64,000 nt of DNA from Rhodoplanes tepidamans (GCF_030813915.1 NZ_JAUSUJ010000020.1:62001-126000); one strand, 5' to 3'. Shown: positions 48,832 to 57,862, counted from the stretch's first letter. Program-made: numbers and translations. Notes: generated by a model from the sequence alone, not told the origin.

Positions 48832-49638
48832 GTGAACAAGGCGCCGGAAGCGTTCCGCACCATCAGCGAGGTTGCCGAGGAGCTGGAGCTGCCGCAGCAC
48901 GTGCTGCGGTTCTGGGAGAGCCGTTTCCCGCAGGTCCGGCCGATGAAGCGCGGCGGCGGCCGCCGCTACTACCGGCCCGACGACGTCGACCTGCTGCGCG
49001 GCATCCGCCATCTCCTCTACGGCGAGGGCTACACGATCCGCGGCGTGCAGCGCATCCTGCGCGAGCAGGGCGGCCGCTTCGTCCAGACCGTCTGGCAGGA
49101 GGGCGCCCCGCAGCCGGAACGCGGGCCCGAGCTCGACGCCGCCGACCACGAGGGCGAGGAGCCGGCCGGGTCGGCCGTGCCGGACGCCGAGGAGGCCGAG
49201 GCTCCGGCCGCCCCGGAGGACGCCGCGGCGCCCGAGCCCGAACCCGATCTCGACACCGATCCCTATGGCCGTCGCGAGCCGTCCTTCCGGCCGGTCCAGG
49301 GCCCGCCGCGTCCGCTCGCCATGGCGCCCGCCGGTCCGGCTCCCGTCCCGGCCGCGGTTGCGGCGGTGGCTTCGCCAGCCGTGATGGCGGCGCTGCGCGA
49401 TTCGCCCGCCGACGGTCCGGCGGACCGCGCGCCGGCCCCGGAGCGCGAGGCCGTCCCGCCGGGCGAGACGGCGCCGCTGGCGCGGGCCGCGGCGGCGCCG
49501 GTGGCGCCGGCTGCGCCGGTCGCACCGCCCCGGCTGTCCATCGCCGACCGTGCCCGGCTGGAGGTCGTGCTGGGCGAGCTCGAGGCCTGCCGCCGCCTGC
49601 TCGCCGAGGCGCTGGCGGAGCCGGGGCCGGCACCGTAG
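48832..49638 (+). CDS. MerR-family transcriptional regulator
   Basis: 268 residues. N-terminal MerR winged helix ([38 protein letters not shown]) at residues about 10-80. A long acidic and proline/alanine-rich linker follows, and a short helix ends the protein ([21 protein letters not shown]). The ligand is unknown; orthologues nearly always follow ihfA in this order. GTG 48832 is the likely start, 28 bp after ihfA. Confidence 0.9.
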   Translation: MNKAPEAFRTISEVAEELELPQHVLRFWESRFPQVRPMKRGGGRRYYRPDDVDLLRGIRHLLYGEGYTIRGVQRILREQGGRFVQTVWQEGAPQPERGPELDAADHEGEEPAGSAVPDAEEAEAPAAPEDAAAPEPEPDLDTDPYGRREPSFRPVQGPPRPLAMAPAGPAPVPAAVAAVASPAVMAALRDSPADGPADRAPAPEREAVPPGETAPLARAAAAPVAPAAPVAPPRLSIADRARLEVVLGELEACRRLLAEALAEPGPAP

Positions 49639-49700
49639 AAGGGGGCGCCGCCGCCGCCGATGTTCCGGCGCCGCGCGCGGCGTGTTACCGACCGACCTGC

Positions 49701-50939
49701 ATGACCGACCGGACCTACGCGTACCGCGCGCATCCCTTCACGTCCGAGAAGACCTTCCGCCTGGTGCCCGAGGGCCTCGCCTGGGACGATCGCGGTCGGC
49801 CGGGCCGGCTCGCCTTCGCCGACGTGACGGCGATCAAGATCCACCAGGAGCGGATTCCGGGCTCGTCGGCCTCGTACTGGGCCTGTGTGCTCTATCGGCG
49901 CGGCGGCCGGGTGAAGATCGGTGCCGCCCACCGCACCGGCCTGTTCGCGGTCGAGGACCGCTCGGCCGACTATCTGCCCTTCGTCCACGCGCTCACCGAG
50001 CGGCTGACCGCGGCCCGGCCCGGCCTGCCGCACCGCGAGCACCGGAGCCTGCTCGCCCGGCTGGAGACCGCCGTCGGTGTCGCCGGGGTCGGGGTCCTGC
50101 GGCTGCTCGGCCGCTTCGATCTCGGCCGCACCGCGGCCGCCGCCGGCTGGCTGCTGCGGCGGATCGGGCCGCACCTGAAGGGGCACCGGGTCGCCGGCGA
50201 GCAGCTCGCCATGGTGTTCCCGGAGATGGGCGCGGCGGAGCGCGAGCGGACGCTCGCGGGCATGTGGGACAATTTCGGCCGGCTGTTCGTCGAGTACGCC
50301 CATCTCGACGCGATCTGGGACTACGACTGGCGCGACCCGCGTCCGGGCGGCCGGATCGAGGTCGACCCGGCCTCGCACGCCGCGCTGATGCGGCTGCGCG
50401 ACACCGCCGGCCCGGTGCTGTTCTTCACCGGCCATCTCGCCAACTGGGAGATCGTGCCGCTCGGCGCCAAGACCATCGGCCGGCAGATTTCGGTGGTGTT
50501 CCGGGCGCCCCGCATCGGGCCCTTCGTCGCCGAGATGATCCGGGCCCGCGAGGCCGGCGGCATGACCGTGATCGCGGCCGGCCCCGACACGCCGCTGCGC
50601 ATCCGCGAGGCGTTGCGGCAGGACCGCTTCGTCGGCATGCTGGTCGACCAGCACTATGCACGCGGCATCGACGTCACGTTCTTCGGGCGCCCCTGCAAGG
50701 CGAACCCGATGCTGGCGCGCTTCGCCCGGCTGTTCGACTGTCCGATCTACGGGGCCCGCGTCGTCCGTCTCGCGGACGAGCGCTTCCGCTTCGAGCTCGT
50801 CGGACCGCTCGCGACGCCGCGCGACGCCGAGGGCAGGATCGACGTCGACGCCACCATGCAGCAGGTCACCGGGATGATCGAGGACTGGGTGCGCGAGCAT
50901 CCGGAGCAGTGGCTGTGGCTGCACCGGCGCTGGCGGTGA
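49701..50939 (+). CDS. Lipid A late acyltransferase (HtrB/LpxL family) with extra N-terminal PH-like domain
   Basis: 412 residues. Residues about 115-412 are a lysophospholipid acyltransferase-type domain with the catalytic HX4E at 245-250 (HLANWE), GMLVDQHYARG and FFGRPC, as in HtrB/LpxL enzymes that add secondary acyl chains to lipid A. Residues 1-105 are additional: a predicted beta-rich stretch ending in one helix (SADYLPFVHALTERL), resembling a small bacterial PH-like domain. Usual LpxL proteins have about 300 residues. It overlaps the convergent glycosyltransferase by 74 bp. Confidence 0.87.
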   Translation: MTDRTYAYRAHPFTSEKTFRLVPEGLAWDDRGRPGRLAFADVTAIKIHQERIPGSSASYWACVLYRRGGRVKIGAAHRTGLFAVEDRSADYLPFVHALTERLTAARPGLPHREHRSLLARLETAVGVAGVGVLRLLGRFDLGRTAAAAGWLLRRIGPHLKGHRVAGEQLAMVFPEMGAAERERTLAGMWDNFGRLFVEYAHLDAIWDYDWRDPRPGGRIEVDPASHAALMRLRDTAGPVLFFTGHLANWEIVPLGAKTIGRQISVVFRAPRIGPFVAEMIRAREAGGMTVIAAGPDTPLRIREALRQDRFVGMLVDQHYARGIDVTFFGRPCKANPMLARFARLFDCPIYGARVVRLADERFRFELVGPLATPRDAEGRIDVDATMQQVTGMIEDWVREHPEQWLWLHRRWR

Positions 50940-53136
50940 CGGATCGCCACCACGACCGGCGCCGCACCGTCTCGTCGAACTCGATGGAGAAGTCCGCCGT
51001 GGTCCGCGACAGGTGGGGCGAGTAGCAGGGATCGGCGTCGAGCAGGGGGCCGTGGCGGCGCTTCAGCGCCGCGACCTCGCGGGCCGCGCGGGCGAGGCGG
51101 TCCGGGCGCCGGTCGGAGCCGCGCGACGCCGACTCGAAGTGGTACAGCGTGGCGAACGGCGTGACGACGTTGCGGTAGCCGCGCGCGCCGACCCGCAGGC
51201 AGAGGTCGACGTCGTTGAACGAGACGGGCAGCTCGGTCTCGTCGAAGCCGCCGACCTCCTCGAACACGGCACGGCGCATCACCATGCAGGCCCCGGTCAC
51301 AGCCGAGTAGTTCGAGGCGAGCCGCAGCCGGCCGAAATAGCCGTGCGCGTCCGCGGGGGCGTTGACGAAGACATGGTCGGCGACGCCGGACAGCCCGAGC
51401 ACGACGCCGCCGTGTTGCACGGTGTCGTTCGGGTACAGGAGCTTGGCGCCGACGCAGCCGACGCCGTCCTGCAGCGCGTAGCCGACCATGTCGGCGAGCC
51501 AGTCCGGCGTGATCGCCGACGTGTCGTTGTTGAGGAAGCACAGCACGGTGCCGCTCGCCGCCGTGACGCCGCGGTTGTTGAGTGCCGAGTAGTTGAACGG
51601 CCCCGGGGCGGCGACGACCCGGACCGCGGGCCGCCCGCGGTAATGATCGACCAGCCGCAGCGCCTCGGGGGAGGTGGAGCCGTTGTCGACGAGCACGACC
51701 TCGAGGTCCGGATAGCAAGTCCGTTCGAGCAGCGACTCCATGCAGCCGTGCAGCAGGTCGGCGCGGTCGCGGAACGGCACCACCACGGAGACGCGCGGCG
51801 GCGGGTCGGGCAGGAGGTGGCGCACCCGGTATCCGGCGCCCGGCACCAGCGAGACCTCGGCGGCGAGCCCGAGGCGGGCGAGGTGCTCGGCGACGGCCCG
51901 CCGCCCGGAGTCCGCGGCGTCGGGCTTCGCCTGCGGGTCGAAGGCGACCGAGCCGGGCACGGCGCGCCAGTGGTACAGCACCAGCGGCACGTGATGGATC
52001 GCCGCCGGCGCGATCCGCTCGACCACGCGCAGCACGAGATCGTGGTCCTGCGCTCCGTCGAAGCCGTCGCGCCAGCCGCCGACCGCGCGCACCGGATCTG
52101 ACGCGAGCACGGTCATGTGGTTGAGGTAGTTGCAGCCCCGCAGCAGTTCCGGCGAGAAGCCCGGCTTGAAGAACGGGTCGAAGCGCCGTCCGGCCGCATC
52201 CACCTTGTCCTGGTCGGAGTAGAGCAGGCGGGTCGCGGGGAAACGGGCGAGCGTGCCGGCGGCGATCTCGATCGCCGTGGGCGCCAGCAGATCGTCGTGG
52301 TCCAGGCAGGTGACGAAAGGGGCGTCGGCGAGTGCGAAGGCCGCATCGGTGGCCGCCGCGGTGCCGCGCCGCTCGTCGTGCCGGGTCAGCCGCACGCCGG
52401 GCTGCGTGGCGGCGGCGTCGAGCATGGCGCGCACGGCGGGATCCCGCGAGGCGTCGTCGGCGATGCAGAGCGTCCAGCCCGGGGCGGTCTGGCGCTGCAC
52501 CGACTCGAGCGTCCGGGCGAGGAGGTCGGGGGCGGGGTCGCACACCGTGAGCAGAACGGCGATGCCGGGGCGCTCGGCCGTCGTGGCGGCGAGCCCGCGC
52601 CGCGCCGCCTCGACGACCTCCGGCTCGCGGTGCTCGATCCACCACGGGTACGGATCGCCGCGGCGGCCCGCGACCGGAAAGGTCAGGCTGACGACCAGCG
52701 GCTCCGCCGGGCGCAGTACCCCGCCGAGGCCGCGGATGTCGAGGAGATCTCCGGCCCACAGCGCCTTCCACAGGATCTCGAGCGGGTGGATCGGGCGCAG
52801 CGTCGCCGAGACGATCTCGGTCGCGTCGTCGTGCAGCTCGACCTCCAGCACGAGCCGCCGGACCGCCGGGCCGACATGGACATAGGCCCGGAAGTCGTGC
52901 GGGCCGACGACGGTGTTGTGGGCGCCGAGAAGGTCGCCGGCGGCATCGAACGTCTCGACGCGGACGCGCTCGATGCAGGCGTCGCGGCCGATGATCTTGA
53001 CCCGGTGCCAGCCGGCGATCCACATCGCCGCGGCGTCCAGATCGAAGCGCCAGCGCATGCGGCGGTTGCCACCCGCCGGCGCCTCGCGGGTGACCCCGAC
53101 GTCAGGGCCGAGCAGATCGATGCGGTGTCGCAGCAT
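50866..53136 (-). CDS. Two-domain GT2 glycosyltransferase
   Basis: 756 residues. An N-terminal region (about 1-175) has no clear match. The first GT2 domain begins near IAVLLTVCDPAPDLLARTLE and has CLDHDDLL and GAQDHDLVLRV. The second begins at RVSVVVPFRDRADLLHGCME and has VLVDNGSTS, FLNNDTSA and SFNDVDLCLRVG. Such tandem enzymes build surface polysaccharide or O-antigen. The Ala/Pro-rich C-terminal tail runs 74 bp into the opposite gene. ATG 53136 was taken because the longer frame upstream belongs to the next gene. Confidence 0.85.
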   Translation of the reverse strand: MLRHRIDLLGPDVGVTREAPAGGNRRMRWRFDLDAAAMWIAGWHRVKIIGRDACIERVRVETFDAAGDLLGAHNTVVGPHDFRAYVHVGPAVRRLVLEVELHDDATEIVSATLRPIHPLEILWKALWAGDLLDIRGLGGVLRPAEPLVVSLTFPVAGRRGDPYPWWIEHREPEVVEAARRGLAATTAERPGIAVLLTVCDPAPDLLARTLESVQRQTAPGWTLCIADDASRDPAVRAMLDAAATQPGVRLTRHDERRGTAAATDAAFALADAPFVTCLDHDDLLAPTAIEIAAGTLARFPATRLLYSDQDKVDAAGRRFDPFFKPGFSPELLRGCNYLNHMTVLASDPVRAVGGWRDGFDGAQDHDLVLRVVERIAPAAIHHVPLVLYHWRAVPGSVAFDPQAKPDAADSGRRAVAEHLARLGLAAEVSLVPGAGYRVRHLLPDPPPRVSVVVPFRDRADLLHGCMESLLERTCYPDLEVVLVDNGSTSPEALRLVDHYRGRPAVRVVAAPGPFNYSALNNRGVTAASGTVLCFLNNDTSAITPDWLADMVGYALQDGVGCVGAKLLYPNDTVQHGGVVLGLSGVADHVFVNAPADAHGYFGRLRLASNYSAVTGACMVMRRAVFEEVGGFDETELPVSFNDVDLCLRVGARGYRNVVTPFATLYHFESASRGSDRRPDRLARAAREVAALKRRHGPLLDADPCYSPHLSRTTADFSIEFDETVRRRSWWRSVTASAGAATATAPDARAPSPRSSR

Positions 53137-53147
53137 GCCCGGTCCGC

Positions 53148-54068
53148 TCACGGCCGTGACGGCCGACGGGCGGCGTCGCGCCACGGTGCCCAGCGGCGGA
53201 TCAGCTTGACGGCTCGCAGGAGGAGCCGCAGGCGGCGGCCGGGATGCCGGTCGGCGTAGCGCGAGAGATCCTCGGCGAGCAGCCAAGCCGGCGAATCCGC
53301 GACGGACTCGCGCTGGCGCACCTGCGCCTCCAGCTCGCCGAGGCGGACGAGCAGCGGCGTCAGCGCGGTCGCCCGCCGCGGCACCTGGCGGCGGGCCGGC
53401 CAGCCGGCCGGCCGGTGCGGCCAGACGTGGAACTCGGATTCGTTGTTGTCGAACGGCAGGGCGTCGGGCGTCAGGCCGGCGCGGTGCAGCGCGAGGTTGA
53501 TCGAGAGCTGATCGCGTCGGGAGTAGCGCAGCATATGCGCCCGCCACGTCTCCATCGCGGCCTGCACGGCCGGCCGTCGATGATCGCGGATCATCAGGCC
53601 GGTCCACCACGGCGCCTCCTGGAGTAACTCGGGCGCCTCGATCGCCAGATGGTGGAGCTGCTCCAGCACCCGGTCGGTCTCGTCGAGCCCGTGCTTCATC
53701 ACCGCGACGAACTCGTCCTCCACCGAGGCCCGGAAGCTGTGCGGCGCCATCGCGAGACCGCTCTCCGGAAGACGCTCGAGCAGGCGCTCCGGCGGCTCGC
53801 GCAGCAGCACCGTGTTGTCGATGTAGAGCGAGGCGTCGAACTCCGGCAGATGGACGTGCGGGAGCATCTTCCATTCGCGCTGGCTGCGCACCGGATCGAG
53901 ACCGAACGTCGGGGCTGCGCGCCGCACCTGCCAGGTCGTGCTGGTCAGCTCCGGATCGTCGGTGATGCAGACGAACGGAATGGACGAGCGGGCCGCGACC
54001 GGCTGCTCGTTCAGTCGCTCGTAGTCACCGGTCAGGGCCGTGTAGACGCAGACACGCTCTGCCGTCAT
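53148..54068 (-). CDS. Glycosyltransferase of the DUF616/TOD1 type
   Basis: 306 residues. The opening VCVYTALTGDYERL, then IPFVCITDD and a DASLYIDNTV motif, match the PF04765-type glycosyltransferase domain, which in bacteria lies beside surface polysaccharide genes. The C-terminal tail (ADSPAWLLAEDLSRYADRHP) is basic. It starts the transcription unit, with the two-domain GT2 following 11 bp later. Donor and acceptor are unknown. Confidence 0.78.
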   Translation of the reverse strand: MTAERVCVYTALTGDYERLNEQPVAARSSIPFVCITDDPELTSTTWQVRRAAPTFGLDPVRSQREWKMLPHVHLPEFDASLYIDNTVLLREPPERLLERLPESGLAMAPHSFRASVEDEFVAVMKHGLDETDRVLEQLHHLAIEAPELLQEAPWWTGLMIRDHRRPAVQAAMETWRAHMLRYSRRDQLSINLALHRAGLTPDALPFDNNESEFHVWPHRPAGWPARRQVPRRATALTPLLVRLGELEAQVRQRESVADSPAWLLAEDLSRYADRHPGRRLRLLLRAVKLIRRWAPWRDAARRPSRP

Positions 54069-54594
54069 GCCCAACCCGCGCCCTCTCCGGCCCGTTCCGA
54101 CCGCAGCCGGCAGCGCACCGCCGCAGGGCGGACGCCCCGCGACCCGGACACGCCATGTCCGTTCCCGAGCTTGTACGACATGACCGGCCGAACCCCTCGC
54201 CCCACGGATACTGCGCGTGATCGATGCGGCCGCGCACGGGGTCCCGGCCGGCAGTCGCGGCGACACGCGTCGTGTTTCGAACCATCCTAACCGCAAGCCC
54301 CGCGAAATGGTATCGGCCGAGTCGATGCACGCGACCCGTGTGCCCTGCGGCCCGCCTCGCCGGTGGCCGGGCGGTCCGTCGGCTTTCGGCGACCGGTCGG
54401 GCGCCGCGTGGGCGATGGTGGGGAGAAAGCGAGGCGTTTGGTTTCGCGCGATGTCGGATGCGCGTCGGCAGACACATGCCGGTGCCGCGCATGCGCGCCG
54501 GCACGGCCGGGTCGTCACGCTCGAGTCGTCAGGGTCGCACCGGCACGGCTGCGCCGGCGGCCGGACGCCGCCCGATCGCGCCCCGGGGCGGATC
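54069..54594. other. Gene-free region between the glycosyltransferases and the stress protein gene
   Basis: 526 bp. Open frames here are short, mutually overlapping and lack family-like sequence. It must contain the promoter of the glycosyltransferase unit, but no clear elements were recognised. The strand downstream of the universal stress gene ends here without an obvious hairpin-T terminator. Confidence 0.5.
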
Positions 54595-55449
54595 TCAGTG
54601 CGCGGTCAGCACCGGCACTTCGGCATAGGTGAGGATGTGCCGGGTGGTGCCACCGAAGATCATCTGGCGCAGGCGGCTCTGGGTGTAGGCGCCCTTGACG
54701 ATGAGGTCGCAGCCGAGCCGCTGGGCGTGGTCCAGGATGGTCGGGCCGGCGGTGCGGTTGTCGCCGCCCTTGGTGGTCACCAGGCTGGTCTTGATGCCGT
54801 GCAGGGCGAGGTTGGCGGCGAGTTGCTCGGCCGACGGGCCGGGGACCACGGCGCCTTCGACCGTCAGGATCGTCACCTGATCGGCCCGGCCCAGGAACGG
54901 CATCGCGAAGGCGGTTGCGCGGGCCTGCTCGGTCGAGCAGTTCCAGGCGATCAGCACGTGGCGGCCGACCGTCGGCGACGGCTTGGGCGGGGCGAGCAGG
55001 ATCGGGCGGCCGCTCTCGAACAGGCCTGCCTCGAACGTGCTCATGTGCGGTCCCTGCGGATCGGTGCTCGGCCGGCCCATCACGATCAGGTCGAAGATGC
55101 GGCCGTAATGGCCGACGAAATTGTCCCCTTCCGGCGCGTCGTCGAGCCACGCCCAGCTCGGCGCGGTCTGCGGCAGGCGCGGGCCGCCGGCCGGTGCCGC
55201 CGGCACCGCCTGGTCGGTCATGAACTTCTCGAACAGGTCGCGCGACTGGCGGGCCGCCTCGGCGTTCTCCTCCTCGAAGAAGGCGAGCGAGGCGGACGGG
55301 GCGACGTCCATGGCGACCACGGTCGGCACCGAGACCCGCACCGCGAATCCCTCCAGCCGGCTGCCGAAGGTCTTGGCCGCGGTGAGCGCGGTCGAGAGGG
55401 TCGACCACATGGCATCGTTGGGCTCGGTGGGGACGAGGATCGATTTCAT
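54595..55449 (-). CDS. Universal stress protein (UspA family)
   Basis: 284 residues, with an N-terminal degenerate Usp half and a C-terminal half carrying the ATP-binding pattern (DLIVKGAYTQSRLRQMIFGG then TTRHIL...VPVL). This length and layout are common for alphaproteobacterial UspA-type proteins. It should be cytosolic and stress-induced. ATG 55449 opens with MKSILVPTEPN. It stands alone, with a 1.4-kb gene-free stretch upstream. Confidence 0.9.
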   Translation of the reverse strand: MKSILVPTEPNDAMWSTLSTALTAAKTFGSRLEGFAVRVSVPTVVAMDVAPSASLAFFEEENAEAARQSRDLFEKFMTDQAVPAAPAGGPRLPQTAPSWAWLDDAPEGDNFVGHYGRIFDLIVMGRPSTDPQGPHMSTFEAGLFESGRPILLAPPKPSPTVGRHVLIAWNCSTEQARATAFAMPFLGRADQVTILTVEGAVVPGPSAEQLAANLALHGIKTSLVTTKGGDNRTAGPTILDHAQRLGCDLIVKGAYTQSRLRQMIFGGTTRHILTYAEVPVLTAH

Positions 55450-55827
55450 GACGGCTCGGGCCCTCTTGGCCGGTTGCGACGCGGGCGGCGATGGATCGCG
55501 TTCGGTGATGCACGAGGCGTGCCCGCGGCGCGATCGATGCACGCCACGAATAGGACGGAACCCGGGGGTCTGTCGAGCGCGCCGGCGACTGTGGACACTC
55601 TTCTCGCGCCCGGTCCGCAGCCGCTTCGCGCGCCGTGGTCGGCGTGGCGCCGCGGCCGCTAACCAGGACGCGCAGAGGCACCGCCGCGCGGCCCCGGGCG
55701 AGGCCCGACCGGCAGGGCCGCCGGCGTCATCGGCCTCGGGGCCGGGGTCGCGATCCGACACGTGTCGTTTCGGGTCGGGAGCCTCTCGTCGGCCATGCTC
55801 CGCGACGGCGAGGGCTTTGCATAATTC

Positions 55828-55975
55828 GTCATTTCGGGACGACGCGGAGCGTCGGACCCGGAATCCAGCCCAGAATGCCGAGTTCGGAGCTGGATTCCTG
55901 TATCTGTCGGCTGTCACTGGCATAGTGACGAGCTGACGGAGACCGCTCGTTGGATTCCCGGCCCTGCGTGGCCGT
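55828..55975. repeat. Degenerate dispersed repeat (CCGGAATCCAG type)
   Basis: Words such as CGTCATTTCGGGACG, ACCCGGAATCCAG, GCTGGATTCC and TGGATTCCCGG alternate in both orientations. This is the pattern of dispersed palindromic repeats common between genes in Hyphomicrobiales. Confidence 0.5.
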
Positions 55976-56164
55976 AATCCCGGCTCGGGCGTCTCCGTTC
56001 CGCTCGTCGATCGAACAGTCGCACGGGTGCCGGCCCGCCCGGCCGCCCGCATACAGGTCCGGTTCCCATGACATCCCAGTCCGTCTCGGCGCCGACCGGG
56101 ACGAGCCCGGCCATGGTGGAGGACGCGGGCCGCGGCTGAAGAAGGCTGGCATGGCACCTGTGCG

Positions 56165-56333
56165 GATCGTCTCCGGCGCGTGACGCGACCAGGCTCGTGA
56201 CTCGATCGGGATCGGATCGAGGGTCGCCGTCTGATCAGAGGCCTGCACCGACCGGGATCGGATCCGATCCCGTGGATGATCTGATCACGTCGGAGTCGAC
56301 TCGCGCTCGCGCGGCGATCCGATCGATCTGATC
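56165..56333. repeat. GATC-rich island
   Basis: GATC occurs 14 times in 169 bp (first at 56165, last at 56330), often as GGATC/GATCC pairs 4-6 bp apart. Less than one would be expected by chance. Six more lie between 56370 and 56660. Confidence 0.7.
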
Positions 56334-56338
56334 ACAAC

Positions 56339-56370
56339 AAAAAACGCTCGCTGCGAGGGCAGGAGCGTTC
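56339..56370 (-). terminator. Rho-independent terminator on the minus strand
   Basis: Read on the minus strand: AACGCTC-CTGC, loop CCTC, GCAG, one extra C, GAGCGTT, then a T-run of seven. No gene ends nearby: the nearest minus-strand stop is glutathione peroxidase, 475 bp upstream. This implies a separate short transcript. Confidence 0.8.
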
Positions 56371-56490
56371 GGACGATCACGGCAAGACAATCGAAGACGT
56401 AGCGACAGGCGGAAGCGGTCTGTGTGGGCCTTGCCTCACTGATGCGGCCCTAGGGGACCGCTTCCGGCCTGATCCGTTGTGGTTTGAGCC
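56339..56490 (-). ncRNA. Candidate small RNA, unassigned family
   Basis: On the minus strand, an 11-bp perfect stem (CGGAAGCGGTC / GACCGCTTCCG, extendable by three pairs around one bulge, 56407-56470) encloses a 35-nt loop. A single-stranded linker of about 37 nt follows, then the terminator at 56339-56370. The layout is that of a trans-acting sRNA. The 5' end is a guess and no clear promoter was found. It does not look like 6S, SRP, tmRNA or RNase P RNA. Confidence 0.4.
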
Positions 56491-56843
56491 GCTACACCGA
56501 AATCCCAACGAAGATCACAGGTGATCGTCGCGGCTTTGCGAGCCCGGTGGCATTTCACCTCCTGCTCTCGGCGCCGGTGCTCACGTGCTGGGAAACAGCG
56601 CGCCAGCATCCCGGCTCATCACCCGCTTCGACCGGTTCATCGGATCAGTGGATCGACCAGAACCACCTCGAAGCTGATAGTCGAATGGTCGCGCCGATGC
56701 GGGGTTTTGTCAAGACGTCACGAATCGCGCGGTGAATTTCTTGTTGCGATGTTCGGTCTGCGGCGCGACCGCGGTGCAGCATCGGCAGCGGCCGTCGCGC
56801 GCGCACGGTGCGGGGCGTCGGCCGGGTCTCACGTCGTGAAACA

Positions 56844-57404
56844 TCACGTGATCAGCATCGTCTCGACGCCGCCGACGAGCCGCGCGTCCAGCGGCTCGAC
56901 CGCCGACGCGAAGGCGGCGGCGATCCGGCCGTCGCGATCGATCAGATACTTGTGGAAGTTCCAGCGCGGCGTGTCGAGCGGACGCTCCAGCGCGGCCCAG
57001 CGATAGAACGGATGCGCGTTCGCGCCGCGCACCGACGTCTTCGCCGCGATCGGGAACGTCACGCCGTAGCGGTGCGCCGTATGGTCGATGCTCGCGGCGT
57101 CGCCGGGCTCCTGTCGGCCGAAGTCGTCGGACGGTACGCCGATCACCAGCAGGCCGCGCTCGCGATAGCGCGTCCACAGCGTCTCGAGCCCGGCATATTG
57201 CGGCGTGTATCCGCACAGCGACGCGGTGTTGACGATCAGGATCGGCTTGCCGGCATATCCGCTCAATCTGATCACGTCGCCGTCCGGCCGCGCGAAGGCG
57301 TGCACCCACGCGTTGGCGCGCGATCGCTCCGCGGCGCGCGCCCCGGCCGGCGCGGCGGCCGCGACGAGAAGGGAAGCGAGAAGCGTACGGCGGTCGATCG
57401 GCAC
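56844..57404 (-). CDS. Exported glutathione peroxidase-family protein (cysteine type)
   Basis: 186 residues. A signal with RR (IDRRTLLASLLVAAAAPAGARA, a possible Tat signal, cleaved about residue 24) precedes a thioredoxin-fold peroxidase. Catalytic Cys64 (NTASLCGYTPQY), Gln98 (DDFGRQEP) and Trp148 (RWNFHKYL) are all present. It should reduce peroxides in the periplasm, probably with thioredoxin-like donors. GTG 57404 has CAGGAG upstream. Most family members are cytosolic. Confidence 0.88.
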   Translation of the reverse strand: MPIDRRTLLASLLVAAAAPAGARAAERSRANAWVHAFARPDGDVIRLSGYAGKPILIVNTASLCGYTPQYAGLETLWTRYRERGLLVIGVPSDDFGRQEPGDAASIDHTAHRYGVTFPIAAKTSVRGANAHPFYRWAALERPLDTPRWNFHKYLIDRDGRIAAAFASAVEPLDARLVGGVETMLIT

Positions 57405-57535
57405 GGCGGGACTCCTGCGGGCCGTCACGGTCGCACGCGCGCGCCGTCGACGGCCGTCGTCGGATCGAAGCAGGCCGGCCCCGGCGGCGCAAGACGGTGT
57501 GCCGCCGCGGGGCCGCGAGGGCGGCGCCTCCGCGC

Positions 57536-57862
57536 TCAGTCGGTGCCGCTGAGCTGGCCCATGGCGTCGCGGTGCAGCTCGCCCATCTTCGACATCACGG
57601 CGTCGCGCGAGATCGGCACGCCGGCGCGGTTGAGGTCGTACCAGAGCTTCTGCACGATCGCCTCGCTGCCGCTCATGGTGCCGGAGGCGTGCACCTCGGC
57701 GGCGTAGATGGAGAGCGTGTCGTCGCGCATCTGCATGAGGCGGCCGGCCCACAGACCGGCGAGCGCATTGCGGCGCGCCAGGATGCTGTCGCGGGTGTCG
57801 GCTTCCGGGCACCAGTGATGCATCGTGGCGCGGCGGGCGATGGTCTCGACCTCGGTGGTCAT
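57536..57862 (-). CDS. Divergent DUF1476 (ATP synthase inhibitor zeta-like) protein
   Basis: 108 residues. From residue about 28 it matches the zeta-subunit helical bundle (ARRNALAGLWAGRL, YAAEVHASG, LWYDLNRAGV, MSKMGELHRDAM). The normal N-terminus, which in zeta forms the inhibitory helix, is replaced by an unrelated sequence with MHHWCPEADTRD. It may be a paralogue that no longer blocks F1-ATPase. AGGAGGAG precedes ATG 57862. Confidence 0.72.
   Translation of the reverse strand: MTTEVETIARRATMHHWCPEADTRDSILARRNALAGLWAGRLMQMRDDTLSIYAAEVHASGTMSGSEAIVQKLWYDLNRAGVPISRDAVMSKMGELHRDAMGQLSGTD

Larger units (their letters stand above)
55450..56843. other. Long gene-free region with repeats, a GATC-rich island and an RNA candidate
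   Basis: 1.39 kb. Open frames across it lack recognisable sequence. It holds a repeat-like block (55828-55975), a GATC-rich island (56165-56333), a minus-strand terminator (56339-56370) and a long-range hairpin (56408-56470). GC content falls towards the right-hand part. The rest shows nothing I can assign. Confidence 0.6.

Noticed and set aside
50866-53874. Extended 1002-residue version of the two-domain glycosyltransferase
   Set aside because: The additional N-terminal part is the DUF616-type gene read in another frame. ATG 53136 gives a self-contained protein.
55121-56248. Open frames in the region upstream of the universal stress gene
   Set aside because: They lack ribosome sites and family motifs and cross repeat-like DNA.
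56339-56490. 6S, SRP or tmRNA identity for the small RNA candidate
   Set aside because: No end-to-end rod as in 6S, no SRP GGAAGCAGCC-type loop, and no tRNA-like ends.
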